Origin: Enoplolaimus lenunculus
Taxonomy: Eukaryota > Nematoda > Enoplea > Enoplida > Thoracostomopsidae
Direction of reading: 5' to 3'
Length of the DNA stretch: 64,000 nt
Assembly (NCBI GenBank): GCA_030248215.1
Contig: JASANG010000295.1
Coordinates: forward strand, 248,001-312,000
Shown here: positions 12,401 through 23,340 of the stretch, piece after piece
Position numbering within the stretch: position 1 is the stretch's first letter
Layout: the number at the start of each line of letters is the position of its first letter
Made by a program: the position numbers and the translations under genes
Notes under the pieces: model-generated
What the model was told of the DNA's origin: nothing
The model's input: the letters and a program-made list of their open reading frames with translations, nothing else
Databases searched by the model: none

Positions 12401-13910
12401 ACAGCTGCAACTTGCACAAGTTCCTTCCAGCTGAAAGTTTTTGTAAGGAAACATCATTTTCATTCTGAATAATTTGCAACCGACTGCGATAAATATCAAG
12501 CATAAGCTAAAAATTATGCATGCAGCAAATGATGATGAATTAATTCGACTTGCAACGCTATTTCATCTTGAATAAATTACCCATGCAAGTTCTTCTAATA
12601 AATTTTTGAAAAAACTTGCAGCTACAAGTTTCACCTGCAAAAAACTTCACGCGTAAAGAACGCTCTGTTCAAAATTTCTTGACTTGATAACGCTTTTATG
12701 CCTATACAATTTCTGTTTAGTGTTTAAAAATAAAAACGATACCCGTCCCAATCGCTGTAGACTTCGAAGTATCAAACAAGTTTGCTATTCGAATTAATTC
12801 AAGCTTCTTGAATAAATCCAAAGGTTTGAATTAATTCAGAAGCACTCAGCGACCCGTCTTCGGATTGGTCAATCAAAATGCAGGTTTAAAAACTTCAAGC
12901 GACTTGCAACTGCGTTCACATGTATGAATTAAATTTAATAGCACGAATTCCAGTGAATAATTTGCAGCTGCAAGAACTTCAAAACTGTGTTGCATATGCA
13001 AGTTTTTTTGCAAAAATTTGCACGTGTCAATAGGGCTAAACCGAGAACTTCTTATATGAGAAAAACATTAGATTATACTAAACAACATATCTTTATCAAT
13101 AGAAACATAAAACCTGTCTCCCGCACTACGCAGCGTTTGCTCGTCCAATCCGGTGCCGTTATCGTACACAGTCAACTGGAATTCAGATAGCTTTAGTCGA
13201 ATCGCAACGCATTTTGCTGACGAGTGAAATAACGAATTTCGAATCAATGCTTCAATTACTAAAAGTTTTCAGTTTTTACTCATCAAATTAAGAGCTAGGT
13301 AAACGTTCCAATTTTTCGCACAAAAGCTAACTTTAACCAGGGTCGTACCTAGAGTTGGTCGGGCCCCCTCCGAAAACTAGCCTTCGGGTCCTCTAGACTA
13401 TAAATAGTTTGTAATCAAACTCTTAAGAAAACGAAAACTTAAATTTTGGAATACTGAAGTTTTTAGGGTGATGGAGAGCTGAGCACGGCCCTGACTATCA
13501 CAGCAACCGAACAACTGCTGAAAGCGTTTTTGCATAATGCAATGTTTGCGTTCATCAGTTCGTTTTGCCAAATTCACTACAACACAAATTTGAATAACAA
13601 TTGTTTCCAAGAAAAATTCCATTTCAAAAATACGATCATATTTTTGCCCTTCATGAGCGCAGCTGACCTGCCAAACCTATGAAATAACAGTTCTACATAA
13701 GTTACTAGTTAAAAATACAAAAACCATACTGAAGCATAATATTATCCTGCTGTATGCAAAGCTAAATTCAAACTGTAAGCCTACCTGATGCTCCCCGTTA
13801 TCTAAATAGTATAAAATTTACATACTTGAGCACACAGACTGAAATTTATTGCTCGCTTCAACCATAATCGAGTCGCTTTGAGACATTTCGCACAGGTTTC
13901 GTGAACTCAT
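497..13910 (-). CDS. MLH3: MLH3-like DNA mismatch repair protein (MutL homologue), spliced, one N-terminal exon not located
   Basis: MLH3 pairs with MLH1 as the MutL-gamma endonuclease in mismatch repair and meiotic crossing-over. Exons, 5' to 3': 13910-13826, 13258-13114, (gap), 11941-11886, 11553-11466, 10880-10770, 10333-10185, 9853-9739, 9438-9297, 9042-8966, 8472-7654, 7135-6448, 6012-5807, 4164-4100, 3344-3284, 3037-2963, 2214-2140, 1771-1629, 1078-1000, 642-497. Every junction is GT-AG and phases agree throughout. The GHKL ATPase part shows EALIRNSL and VYDNGTGLD, then GTTVKLHGIFSRVPVR, then LEW..FTLRNEDTG. Exons 8472-7654 and 7135-6448 are a long polar linker. The C-terminal domain has the endonuclease motif DQHAADERIRYE (3037-2963), LPHTIQETL..ACR and FQCAHGRPT near the end. 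The exon expected to carry the GFRGEAL motif was not found; its length should be 3n+2. Without it about 1,108 residues are encoded. The start ATG is the first usable one before the ATPase. The exon at 4164-4100 is the least certain. Confidence 0.88.
1298..1441. mobile_element. TIR element with TTAGGC-like core (copy 1)
   Basis: Starts CAGGGGCGGA and ends CCCTG, with an internal run of CTTAGG/CTTACG hexamers. It sits in the MLH3 intron between the exons at 1771-1629 and 1078-1000. Better copies of the family lie at 45893-46067 and 52134-52317. Confidence 0.6.
5005..5500. repeat. GCGATT-rich repeat in an MLH3 intron
   Basis: The left half carries CAATCGCG-type words and the right half carries GCGATTGCGTGCGTTTGCG-type words. 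The hexamer GCGATT and its complement AATCGC recur more than fifteen times in degenerate form. The halves are roughly inverted, as in a foldback element, but I could not define clean ends. Frames inside it are by-products of the repeat. Confidence 0.6.
10961..11273. mobile_element. Foldback/TIR element, CAAGAGTGCAACTGGGTAC family (copy 1)
   Basis: The left end reads AACAAGAGTATGCAACTGGG and the right end is its inverted partner ending CACACTCTTGTT. Next inside each end is TGTACCC, then GCGCGTTGCATTTTTGGC against its complement. The loop contains a 15-base C run (11033-11047) and a 9-base G run (11057-11065). It lies in the MLH3 intron between exons 11466 and 10880. Related copies are at about 14753-14993 and 60231-60520. 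Confidence 0.7.
12333..13040. mobile_element. 708-bp TIR element in MLH3 intron 2
   Basis: The left end starts TTTAGCCCTGTTC and the right end, complemented, starts TTTAGCCCTATTG. The 31-bp ends agree at about 25 positions. Inside are many copies of words like TGCAACTTGCACAAGTT and GCAAGTTTTTGC, so it looks non-autonomous. No coding capacity was found, and no clean target duplication was seen. Confidence 0.65.
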
Positions 13911-14334
13911 GGTACGCACTACGCTGTATAGCTAGTAACATAACATACTCTTCACGGTTTCACTATGGAAAACAGCCAGTATGCACAGTACTTTTAGCCA
14001 CCCGGTTCCAGTGGCAAAGCCTGACATCCGACTCCGGCATAAACCTACCGAATGTCGGTTTTTACCACTGTGGTCCCGAATGTTATAGACACGATGTAAC
14101 CGGATATGTGTTTACGGTAAAAAATCAGCGTTTTTTCCGTTATAAAAATACCGGAAATTCCGTTATTTTATGCTGACCAGGTTAAGATCACATATAAATG
14201 ACTCAATCTTTCATTAACGACGTGCTGTAATTGTTTAATTTGAAATAAAACGGAAAATTCGTGGAACAAATTAAAAATTAAAGAGCATCAGCTATTCATT
14301 TAAATTCTTAAAACATCGGAAAATTTTTGTGCAT

Positions 14335-15650
14335 GGATCTGTTTTACTACTGGTGTCGCATGAAAAAATGACCCCAAGGCACATTTTTATGAGGGTCCGA
14401 TTTTTATAGTATTGTCGTGCAAAAAAATGACCCCATTAAAAAGACACTCGGTCGTATTTACATGAGGAATGACTAGGAGCTGTTTACTGAATAAATATGC
14501 TAAACATAACTCTCTTCACAGTATATAACGTCATTAAGATGATGTCATTCAATACACTTGCAGATGTCTAATGTGCACACTATGAAATTGAGCGAAATTA
14601 ACAGTCGTCATAGTTGTTTATACTTGTTAGGTTTTAAGTCTTGTGCACACTCTTGTATCATCCACTCTTGGTTACCAAATGTTGATATGCAGAACCCCAA
14701 GTTGTGCACGCTCTTGTATCATGCACTCTTGGTAATACCAAGAGTGGATGATGTTAACCGAGAGTGCAACTAGCTGGGCGGTGCATGGTACAAAATGTAC
14801 CAGCACGCGTTGCGTTTTCGCCTTACCCCAATTGTTTATGGGGTGGTCGATTTCAGCTTTAATGAACACTATATTGCTTCAACCGTTTACGAATATAAAC
14901 GGAGTATGTAAGGGAAAAAATGCAACGCGTGCCGGATACATTCTTTTCCGCACAGAATGTGCCCAGTTGTATAGTCTATCTTGGTAATACTAACGTTCCT
15001 TAAAGCATGATTGCAATAAAATTAGTATCGACATCGGTATCGCCATATGTAGGTTTGGAATCGACAACATTTAAAAATAAGAATCGGAATCGGCTGTTAA
15101 AGTTGGGCTGGGCACTAGTTCGTGGAAGTGGACAGGACCAACCTCGAATGCCCACCGAACACATCCTTGATTTGCTCTTGCAAAACGACCTGAAGATGAA
15201 CGTTGTGAGTCGGGAAACCATAGGAAGGCATTGTTTTACCGTAAGATGATGTTGGGATATGTAACAGTTCCAATCGCGAACATTACATTAAACCACACAC
15301 CTGTGATATAAAACACACGACAAGTAAAACGGTACTCTTAACAGTTGAGCGATGTGGGCCCCGAAACTAAAATATTGGCTACACCAATGTATGTTTTAAA
15401 TTTTCCAGTAAATTTTTTCTTTAACTTAAATTAGCTTCATCGTCTGTTCCTCAGATCGGTATGAGTAGTTTGCTTATTTAAATTAAGCTTTCGCTGTGCT
15501 TTTCTGCGACGCTGTATAAAACCGACCGGGGGGACATCTTTTTATAATGTTTTGATTTTCACACGACAGCATTAAGAAAATCGGACCTCCATGAAAAACG
15601 CCTGAGGTTATCTTTTCATGCGACACCTGAAAAGTAAACACCGTTGCTAC
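14335..15650. mobile_element. 1.3-kb inverted-repeat element with a nested foldback element
   Basis: The left arm (about 14335-14435) has GGTGTCGCATGAAAA, GGTCCGATTTT and TGTCGTG. The right arm (about 15540-15650) has the same words inverted and in mirrored order. The middle contains a copy of the CAAGAGTGCA foldback family at about 14753-14993, so one element landed in another. No transposase frame is present. Confidence 0.55.
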
Positions 15651-16489
15651 GTTTATCTGACCACTATCCGGTCCCGTATTTTATTTGTAATATCCTATTA
15701 CACCCTGATATTTAGGTACAATAATTCACTATCGGATTTCGCAAATCTATAGTCGCTTTCCACTTTCTGCATCTTTCGGAAATGGTTTGAACAGATTTGT
15801 CAATAAAACTTACAACGGAAACAACCGTAGCTTAATAGACAAATTTCATAAGCGAATGCTACTTTAAGTGGCGTGCAGTAAAGCATAATTCCTAAACCTC
15901 GTGGAAAGATGCGTCTATAACTGAGCAAAAAATAGGTTACTTGATCAGTCTAGAGCATTGACAGACTTTATAAACGAGCAGAATAAAGTAACGTGCACAT
16001 ATACCACAGGAAGTGGGCGCTTCGAGGCAACTACGATTGTCACTGCATATTAATTCACTAGAAGTTCATTAAAAGCAAACAACAAAATATTTACTCATCA
16101 ACAAGAGTAAAATGACAACAAATAAAATTTATACAAAAATATTAAATATATAGCTATGACATTCGTTAAAACAATTATTAAAATACTAGAACAAGTGCCC
16201 AATCTCAGTTTTAAATGAACATTAAAATAACTCAGGAAAAGGACACTGGAATCGATCAGAAAAGAATATGAAAATTTTGGATCAAAATCGTAGTAACCAC
16301 AGACAAGAGATTAAAGACTTTGTGCCAGTAAAAGGCTATTCAAATTTTAAGATCTGTTTAAAAACTTTGTTTACGCAAAACAACAAACTGAATAAGAAAA
16401 GCTTTGCTTCTAGAAATACCTCAAGCTTGCCGCCAGCCCCTGTTAGGTTTTAAGGACTTACCCCTTTCTCATCAATGTTTTCCACTTCA

Positions 16490-16600
16490 GCCGAGATCTA
16501 CTCTTATGCTAGGATTCAAACTTCGGAGACTGGAGGGCGCGCGGCGTTTACTACCACTCAGTTATAGGAGCTTGGCGCTCGAGCCCGAGAAAGTTCTCAT
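16490..16600 (-). repeat. tRNA-derived (SINE-like) remnant
   Basis: On the minus strand this contains a B-box-like word, AGTTTGAATCCTAGC, followed by polar-rich unique sequence. A similar block at 32360-32415 reads GAGTTCGAATCCTAGCATAA on the minus strand. No full cloverleaf can be drawn. Confidence 0.4.
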
Positions 16601-16649
16601 GTCTTGTAGAAAAATTATTAAACGTTGACAGTAAAAATATGATGAACAT

Positions 16650-17057
16650 GGTGCGACCAGATATCCCGTATTTCGGTTTAAGATCAGTCTAAATTTCGGC
16701 ATCCGACATTGGTTTCGAAATCCGGTGTAATCCATCGAATATCTACAGCAACAATATATTTAAATTTTACAGCAAGTCTAAACCTTATATCCATATATTC
16801 GGTTTTATATGTATTTGTAGGATACAAAACTCAGGGTTTTAACATACAGACTTAACACAGAAATTTTTCCAAAATTAATAGCCATAGTCAGTTTAATCTT
16901 AAAACAATTGCACTTGGACCGGAAGTACTCTACTAGGCAAAAAGCCGCCTAATGCATTAATACTTTAAGAGTCTGATCAAAATTTAACATTTTGATCTAC
17001 TATCCGGTTAACACCCGATCTTTGTATCCAGTATTTTGACATCCGGTCGGAGCCTGG
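16650..17057. mobile_element. Element with CCGGATATCC-type ends
   Basis: Begins GGTGCGACCAGATATCC and ends with a degenerate inverted partner, ATCCGGTCGGAGCC. Internal ATCCGG/CCGGAT words match the fuller copy at 26088-26509. It looks like a non-autonomous hAT-like element. Confidence 0.5.
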
Positions 17058-18287
17058 CGATTGAAGCACATACACCATTGCATTTACCGCACCGTGTATG
17101 CATGCATACTTTCACACCATGTTCAACAAAATTCATTGTTATTACGCATGTACATACCAGGCACACTAATTATTGAGCAAAGCATAATCAGGAAACGAAA
17201 CCCACATACATATAAGACGAATATCAGCACGGTCCGTTGAGCACTACCTAATCGCTTCTACTTTAACCGTTTTTACATTAGTAAACGTTCGGTATAGTCT
17301 CGAGTTTTGGCAATATCCCGAATTTCCGAACTGTAGATATCGCTACCACTTTTTAGCTAAAAGTTTTCGAAATCTAAAATTCTGCAAGTTCTAGGGCTAC
17401 TTTTCGAGAACCACTGTAGCGACCAGTGAACTCAAAGGTAAATAACTAAATCCTAATCAAGTCAACAGCGTTATACCAGCCAAAAGTCTCTCTAAAATAT
17501 ACAAAGCAAGAACGCCACCTAAGATGTCGAACGTCAAAATTACAAATATTCTCAAGCCTGAAAAAATGCAAAACGTAAAAAAAAACAAAAATATTGCAAA
17601 AACGGTTAACAACATGTTCCGCGTACAGTATTAGACAGTTTATAAGCAACGTATTTCTCCGCAATATTTTACAAACAAGCTGGGAACAGGTGTTAATAGA
17701 CAATAGTATTCCACGACCTGCATTTACACAAAAGATAAGCAAAGTTTCGCAACATAGTTAGTTGATCAGGTCAGTCAAAAATGATAAACCGCTTGTTCAA
17801 TAAGTACATACTAATTTAGTCACGTCACAGCGTTTGCCAAACAGAAACATCATCTAATTTTAGCATTGCTGAAGAGAAACCATTGAAACTAAAGTCAATG
17901 TCAGAATGGGCTAGCAGAATTCTTATGCTCAAAGTTTCACAGCAAAAACGGCATTAATCCTCACTATCATAAAGTATATAATAGTATGATGTTCCGTGAC
18001 AAAACGAACCATAATAGCTGACAGGTTATTTGCCCCAAATAATAGATGTAAAGCATATTACTCAATGCCTTTCCATCATATTTTACCAACCAAGTACATG
18101 CATTAATGCTCGGGACACAGCCCTAAACCCTTGCAATACATAATCGAACTGAAGCATACATTGTCCTCACGCTCTTTCAAACACAACCTGTTATACTTTC
18201 AAGGCTAAAACCAAGCACCATTCCAGATAGATTGTCCCATAACTACGTATATCGTTATTCTTTGCTGCAATTCATCCTATACGTATG

Positions 18288-18293
18288 TTTATT
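18288..18293 (-). terminator. Candidate poly(A) signal of RNF170
   Basis: AATAAA on the minus strand lies 86 bases past the RNF170 stop codon. It is assigned by position only. Confidence 0.45.
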
Positions 18294-18378
18294 ACTTCAG
18301 TCAAGCAACATATATCGACTAGGTCCTGTTTTCAAGTCCATGTACAAAATTAATTGAAGATAATAACACGTAGCTCTA

Positions 18379-20468
18379 TCATTCACCTCCCACAAAACGC
18401 CGGTACGCCAGCGAAATGTATATCGCAAACAGTAGCACAATAAATAAATCGTCTAGTATACCGATAAGTCCAAATACAGCTTCTGGCAGTATATCAAGCG
18501 GCGACATAATGTATATAATAGCAACAGCGACGCACATTATCACACGAAGACGAAACATTAATATGAGGCCGTTCATTGAAAAAAACTGCGCCGCAAGATG
18601 TGGAAGCAGAACCGGAATATCACGTAAGTAGTCCAATAACTGAAAAAGATCAATAAAAGTGAAATAACAACCTCTTACCATTCTACATTAAAACAAACAT
18701 AAAAAGAATACAACACTATCCATAATGAGTTCGAACATAAAACAATGCAACCGAGCTACAAACATAAAACAATGCAACCGAGCTACAAACATAAAACAAT
18801 GCAACCGAGCTACATATTAAAATCGGCCAACAATCAAAACCTGCTCCTCAACACAATTTATGTAACAGTAATTTATTAGTTGAGCAAGCTATTCTATCCG
18901 CGCAACAAGAGGAACGAAAATGGCCTGTCCAAACTTTGAAATAAACAGAATTTTAATCCTTTTGAAAAATGCAAATACAACGAGACAAATTTAATAACTC
19001 TGAATAGCTACACTCATAACGCTTACAGGCCGCGGTTGCCCTGAAAACCGGCGATTATAGTCGTTGATGTCATTCACCACAGTATCGCGCCCTGGTTCAT
19101 CGGGATCAGCCTCGCTAAAGTTTTGCAATAACAATGTTACCTGCAAAAAACAAAGAAGTTTTTAGACTTCGCAGCTTGCGGAGCAAATAATTAGTAACTC
19201 TTCATCGTCACAACCAATCTTGTCCAACAATGATAATTGAACAATACAGCGGGTGAAAACACAGCAATAAATATTTTCGATGTCAGCACGCATAAACTGT
19301 TTACGTTACCTTAAGGCATCCCAACTTACTGATGCACGGCATACCGGACACTGAACAGCGCCAAGCCAAGTGCCATATCTCCAGTAGGTCGTAATACATT
19401 CCCCTGCAATAACGAAAATACGCCCGATTCCAACTGCTGTAGCACTACATAGGCTTAAAGTTTTATTAGCAAACATTAATTTCAATTATGTATATTTCAA
19501 CCAATATTTTGTAACCTTTCTTATATACGTTAACTCAAAAGTTATTATGCAAACACAACCTTTCAACACAGCGTACAAAACCAAACGCTGCAGTTCTTAT
19601 CAAAGAAATTACAAACATTATATTTTTTGTGGTCACTATATTGAGAGTAGGGGGAATCGGGATTAAGACATCAAACTCGATTTGCGCTCGGTACGGTGCG
19701 CTCAGGAGTGCACAGTATTTTGCAGGCTTTGAAAACCGGTCAGGTGTGTTTTAATGGAAACAGTTATTTTTGAAGGTGAAAAGCCCCTAACTCAAAATTT
19801 ACCCCCGGTTCCTGCTCAAGCCCCACCCCTCTAAGCTGGGTCCCAGCGAATGTGCAGTATTTCATAATCGTCGTAGACTGAGCATCGCTTACCGCAAAAC
19901 ATATGACCACAATTTGCAAGCGCACAAAATCGCAACTGATTAAAGCATATAGGACAGTCATCCGTGTTAAATACACGAGTTGGAGCAGTTGGTTCTTGAC
20001 TCGCTTGTGAGGCGTGGCCATTTTGAGCGTCGTGTGCATCAGGAAACAGACGGCGCCGAACTTCAGCTGCTAGCCGCTGCTGTGCAGGATGAACCGTTTC
20101 AAATGCCCGATGCCTAAAGGCAGATACCAAACACTACCCGATCCAATCGATACTCAGCAACATAGCTAGGGTATTGAGGGTAAAGTTACATAAAATTCCG
20201 AACAGTTTCCTGTTACCAAGTGAAAAAAGTTTCTAAAAATTCCTGGACAGGAATCTCAACGGAGGGAATGACCCCAACCTCCCTGATTTCACTCACTTTG
20301 ATGCTATTATTAAGTACTAGACTGAATGTCCACATAAAAGCATGCAAACCTGTTATTCCATATCATCACCAAAAATGGAATTGAAAGCAACAAAAATGAT
20401 ATGATCGAGTATACGACTTCGTTTCCAAAGCCTTCTAATATCTCCGGCGCTACGTCGCTATCATCCAT
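18379..20468 (-). CDS. RNF170: RNF170-like ER membrane RING E3 ubiquitin ligase
   Basis: Five exons: 20468-20350, 20113-19893, 19403-19330, 19140-19027, 18639-18379. They join in phase to 262 residues, close to the roughly 258 of the human protein. Residues about 18-38 are a hydrophobic segment (VVYSIISFLLLSIPFLVMIW). The C3HC4 RING runs from about 93 to 135: DCPIC, CALANCGHMFCGEC, YWRYGTWLGA, CPVC; all metal ligands are present. Next comes NDINDYNRRFSGQPRP, a conserved RNF170 stretch. The last exon holds two membrane segments and the DUF1232 signature SPLDILPEAVFGLIGILDD. The family ubiquitinates activated IP3 receptors at the ER for degradation. The start is the first ATG of a frame that leads into the membrane segment. 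Nothing is broken or missing. Confidence 0.96.
18735..18818. repeat. Three tandem copies of a 29-bp unit
   Basis: The unit contains ATAAAACAATGCAACCGAGC and repeats three times, almost without change. It lies in the RNF170 intron just upstream of the last exon (18639). Confidence 0.9.
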
Positions 20469-20759
20469 AGTAAAATAATAAACTGAATCTACATTGTAAA
20501 CCAACTGATGTTTTGTTATAATCACATGCATCTACTACAACATGCGTGCATCGTGCTCAGGCTACTACATTGTTACTATGCGCAACTCAGAAACGTTTGA
20601 AGAACTCGACCACGAAGTGGTCACAACACTAATGACAGGTTTCTTAAGGTTCGAAAAATGAGATATTTCTGTAAAACTATATACATTGTTCATATAGTAA
20701 AAAATCTTGGGATGGCCTGCCTAACAAGGCCGTAACAGTACTACAAGCAGATTCCAAAG

Positions 20760-20872
20760 CCTAAATGTAAGAATGAGCTTACACCTAACACTAAACAAAA
20801 AATTAGTCGAACGCTTAAGCTTACTTTATTGTACTCCCGCAGAAAAACGCTCCGTCCCTGATCTTTACCCGG
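20760..20872. mobile_element. TTAGGC-core TIR element, partial copy
   Basis: Runs from CCTAAATGTAAGAATGAGC to the diagnostic right end CTCCGTCCCTGATCTTTA. The left end is worn away. Internal words such as AATTAGTC and ACTTTATTG match the copy at 45893-46067. Confidence 0.55.
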
Positions 20873-21164
20873 GTCAATTTGTTTGATATCAATTTAACTT
20901 CGGTTCTGGTTTTTTACTGTGTATGTGCACACTGGTTGGTTCTTTGCGCATGAGACATTAAAATGCTACAGAGGTGTTTCCACCATAACTTCCGCATTTT
21001 ACAAACACAAACCATACAAGTTCCAGAGAATTAGAGAAATTTCATTCTCTGTGCTTGCAATCTTCGGCGGTATATGCAAAAGTAAATAAAAATATTTGAT
21101 GAATCAAACATAGTAACTGATGACGGAGAAATTTGATATCTGCAGTTGTTTGTAAGCAGGGTGT

Positions 21165-21550
21165 AAACGGATAGTAAAACTACCGTAAACGGATAGCGAT
21201 CAAAATAACGGAAAGGATATTGAGGAATAAAAGATGCTTTACTTTTCTGCCAACACAATTGAGGCATGCAAATATTCATAACGCTTTCTAAAATTTCAAG
21301 GAAAAAAATAGCGGATGCACCGAAAGTTTTAAGATTTTAGATGAATTTCGCAATTTTTATGTCATATCGAACAATTGCAGCATTTTTGTACTAAAATTTG
21401 CAAGTTTTAAATACATGATGGTCAACTTAAATTTTGAGCACAAAAATAACATTTTCCGGTACTTCTATAACAGAAACGGACACCGATTTTCTATAACGGA
21501 AACGGACACCGACTTTCCCCGAAAACTGATAGAATCCGGTTGCACCATGG
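21165..21550. mobile_element. hAT-like MITE, CAGGGTGTAAACGG family
   Basis: The left end is GCAGGGTGTAAACGGATAG and the right end is GAATCCGGTTGCACCATGG. Internal GAAACGGACACCGA words recur. Copies with the same layout lie at about 43228-43600 and from 46783 onward. Confidence 0.55.
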
Positions 21551-21586
21551 TTGTAAGATGAGATCGTCGCAGCTTGAATCATTTGT

Positions 21587-21651
21587 TTAACCCCTTCTCA
21601 CATTGAGTTGCCTTTAGGCAACTCAGCGCAGTATATGAGAGAAAGGGTTAA
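21587..21651. mobile_element. TTAA-flanked hairpin, piggyBac-type mini-element
   Basis: The 65-bp hairpin starts TTAACCCCTTCTCA and ends GAGAGAAAGGGTTAA. The tip is GAGTTGCC-TTTA-GGCAACTC. A TTAA duplication with CCC-starting ends is the piggyBac signature. Too short to code. Confidence 0.6.
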
Positions 21652-22473
21652 GCTTCAAAAGGTAAATCTTAAGATTTACTGTAGATTTTGCTTACGCTTA
21701 GATCTAAAGCTTATTCTGACGCTTATGCTTGGAAATATGCTTATACAACACAAAAGCATGTCTGAGTCTTGACTTAAATACATTACGTATACAAATTTAT
21801 AGAATATTTTCTAGCAAAACTTTACCAGCATTACCTACTAGTACACGTAGTTGCACAAGTGTGCAACTGTACTAAGACTTCTCCGGCCCTAGGCTAAATT
21901 GTGTGGCCCCTAGTGCTAAGAGAAAATTAGGAAATGTTTTTTTGAAAAGCTGTAGTGCTTTGCAGACATAAAACACATCCTAAACGACTGGTATTCAACT
22001 ATTATCAATGCATACTTTGTCTGAATTTGCGTACGTAACGTAAAACAAAAATCTGTTGGAACGCTGCTCGAAATACGTATGTGGGGCGTTCTAACTTTAG
22101 TATATAGATAACCGCTCTTATAACGACACACAAATGAAACATGACAACAACTCAAGTTTACTTGCCTTGAACAACACACAAGAGTGCTATACACTGGCTA
22201 TTTGAGCATACTGTGGATCATGTAAGGACTTTTAAACTTTACACACCGATTGAGAAAACGTTACAAAAAGGCTACTAACAGTTTATACACGTTCTCATTT
22301 CAACATTACACCTACCTATTTCTGCAAACGTGTTCATGGTGCCCCAGCCAACCATTACACAATCTATTAATCCAACACATCAACTTAAAAAGTAATCAAC
22401 AACTCATCGGACACCGAAAACATTAAAAGTTACTCACGAACCATATCCAAACTTACATGTAATTTATTATGAT

Positions 22474-23119
22474 TCAAATAAACTTTGTTGCAATAGCAAT
22501 AATTTTGGACATATCACTACTCTTATGCCCCCTTAGCGACCCAGGAATTGGAGCTAGTATGCGTGTTCCCAAAGGATTTCCACTGTCGTCTAACAATACA
22601 ATATTATTTGAATCGGTTCGAGGAACCATAGCCTGAGTATCGGTCTTGTGTGTCTTGTATCCGACAATATATGCTTTTTTCATTTCACCTAGACAAGCGA
22701 CCAAAATCTGAAATACGTAACGCTAAATTCTGAATCGAAAAATTACAACCATCGACATCGGAATTACTGGATCAGCAATTGTACGATCCGAAAAATCGGC
22801 ATAAATTCAAGTTATTGAAATAGACATCTAAAGCTTTGCTTTTAACTTTAACAATCCGCAAGCAAAACTGCTGAAGTTATGAACAAAAGAAACAAAAACG
22901 TAAAATCTAGAATATATAACATACAAATTTAACAACAATAGCACAGATAACACAATCATTTACCTTATCACCAAGTAGTCCCCGGCATGCCTTGGACATC
23001 TGTCGGCCGCGCTTGTAAACATGAATGCAATAAGGTGGCTTTCCAGCAAGCATTGCACGCTTTCCAAGAGCTGAATTATCTACTACACGCAGTTTTGTGC
23101 GTCGATTTATCCAGAGCAT
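22474..23119 (-). CDS. MRPL14: Mitochondrial ribosomal protein uL14m (MRPL14)
   Basis: Two exons, 23119-22964 and 22707-22474, join in phase 0. They encode 129 residues from the ATG at 23117-23119. The reading starts MLWINRRTKLRVVDNSALGK, goes on with CIHVYKRG and ILVACLGEMKKAYIVG, and ends DSNNIVLLDDSGNPLGTR, then LAPIPGSLR and SKIIAIATKFI. These match uL14 in order, including the conserved VVDNSALG and the PIP.SLR end. The protein sits in the mitochondrial large ribosomal subunit. An acceptor-like TTGCTCTGTTCTAG lies just 5' of the ATG (exon edge about 23134), so a 5' exon with UTR or extra leader residues may exist upstream. The family's usual length is about 145. Confidence 0.92.
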
Positions 23120-23340
23120 TGCCGGAGACGTACTAGAACAGAGCAACAAATTTTTCAACGCGCATAAGAAAATAAAGGAATAGAGCAGCCATTATAAATA
23201 AAATCATTCCTTTCGTGTTCTTAACATGCAATTTACACGTCCAATGAACTAGGAAAAAAACAATGTATTATATATTAAAGACAGGAGCACATGCATGCTC
23301 GTCTTCCTAGCCTCTTTTCAAGCACAACACATCCCGCGTG

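Larger units (their letters stand above)
13911..18378. other. Intergenic interval between RNF170 and MLH3, repeats only
   Basis: This interval precedes the MLH3 start and follows the RNF170 stop, both on the minus strand. It holds a CCGGAT-type fragment (about 13980-14170), a 1.3-kb inverted-repeat element (14335-15650), tRNA-like remnants near 16490-16600 and an element at 16650-17057. The open frame at 15007-15249 has no splice or family support. The MLH3 promoter should lie in the first few hundred bases but shows no diagnostic motif. Confidence 0.55.
20469..22473. other. Intergenic interval between MRPL14 and RNF170
   Basis: No gene is supported. It holds a TTAGGC-type element (about 20760-20872), an element with ends GCAGGGTGTAAACGG and CCGGTTGCACCATGG (about 21165-21550), a TTAA-flanked hairpin (21587-21651) and a fragment of TTAGGC-like words near 21680-21750. 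The frame at 21916-22194 on the minus strand looks like chance. Confidence 0.55.

Noticed and set aside
12700..12830. Minus-strand reading FKKLELIRIANLFDTSK as a possible GFRGEAL exon of MLH3
   Set aside because: It lies inside the 708-bp element, is preceded by an in-frame stop with no acceptor between, and lacks the GFRGEA residues.
15007..15249. 80-residue plus-strand frame
   Set aside because: Lies in the mirrored-arm element, with no splice sites or family match.
18735..18818. Short direct repeats as a CRISPR array
   Set aside because: Three head-to-tail 29-bp copies with no spacers in an animal intron; simple tandem repeat.
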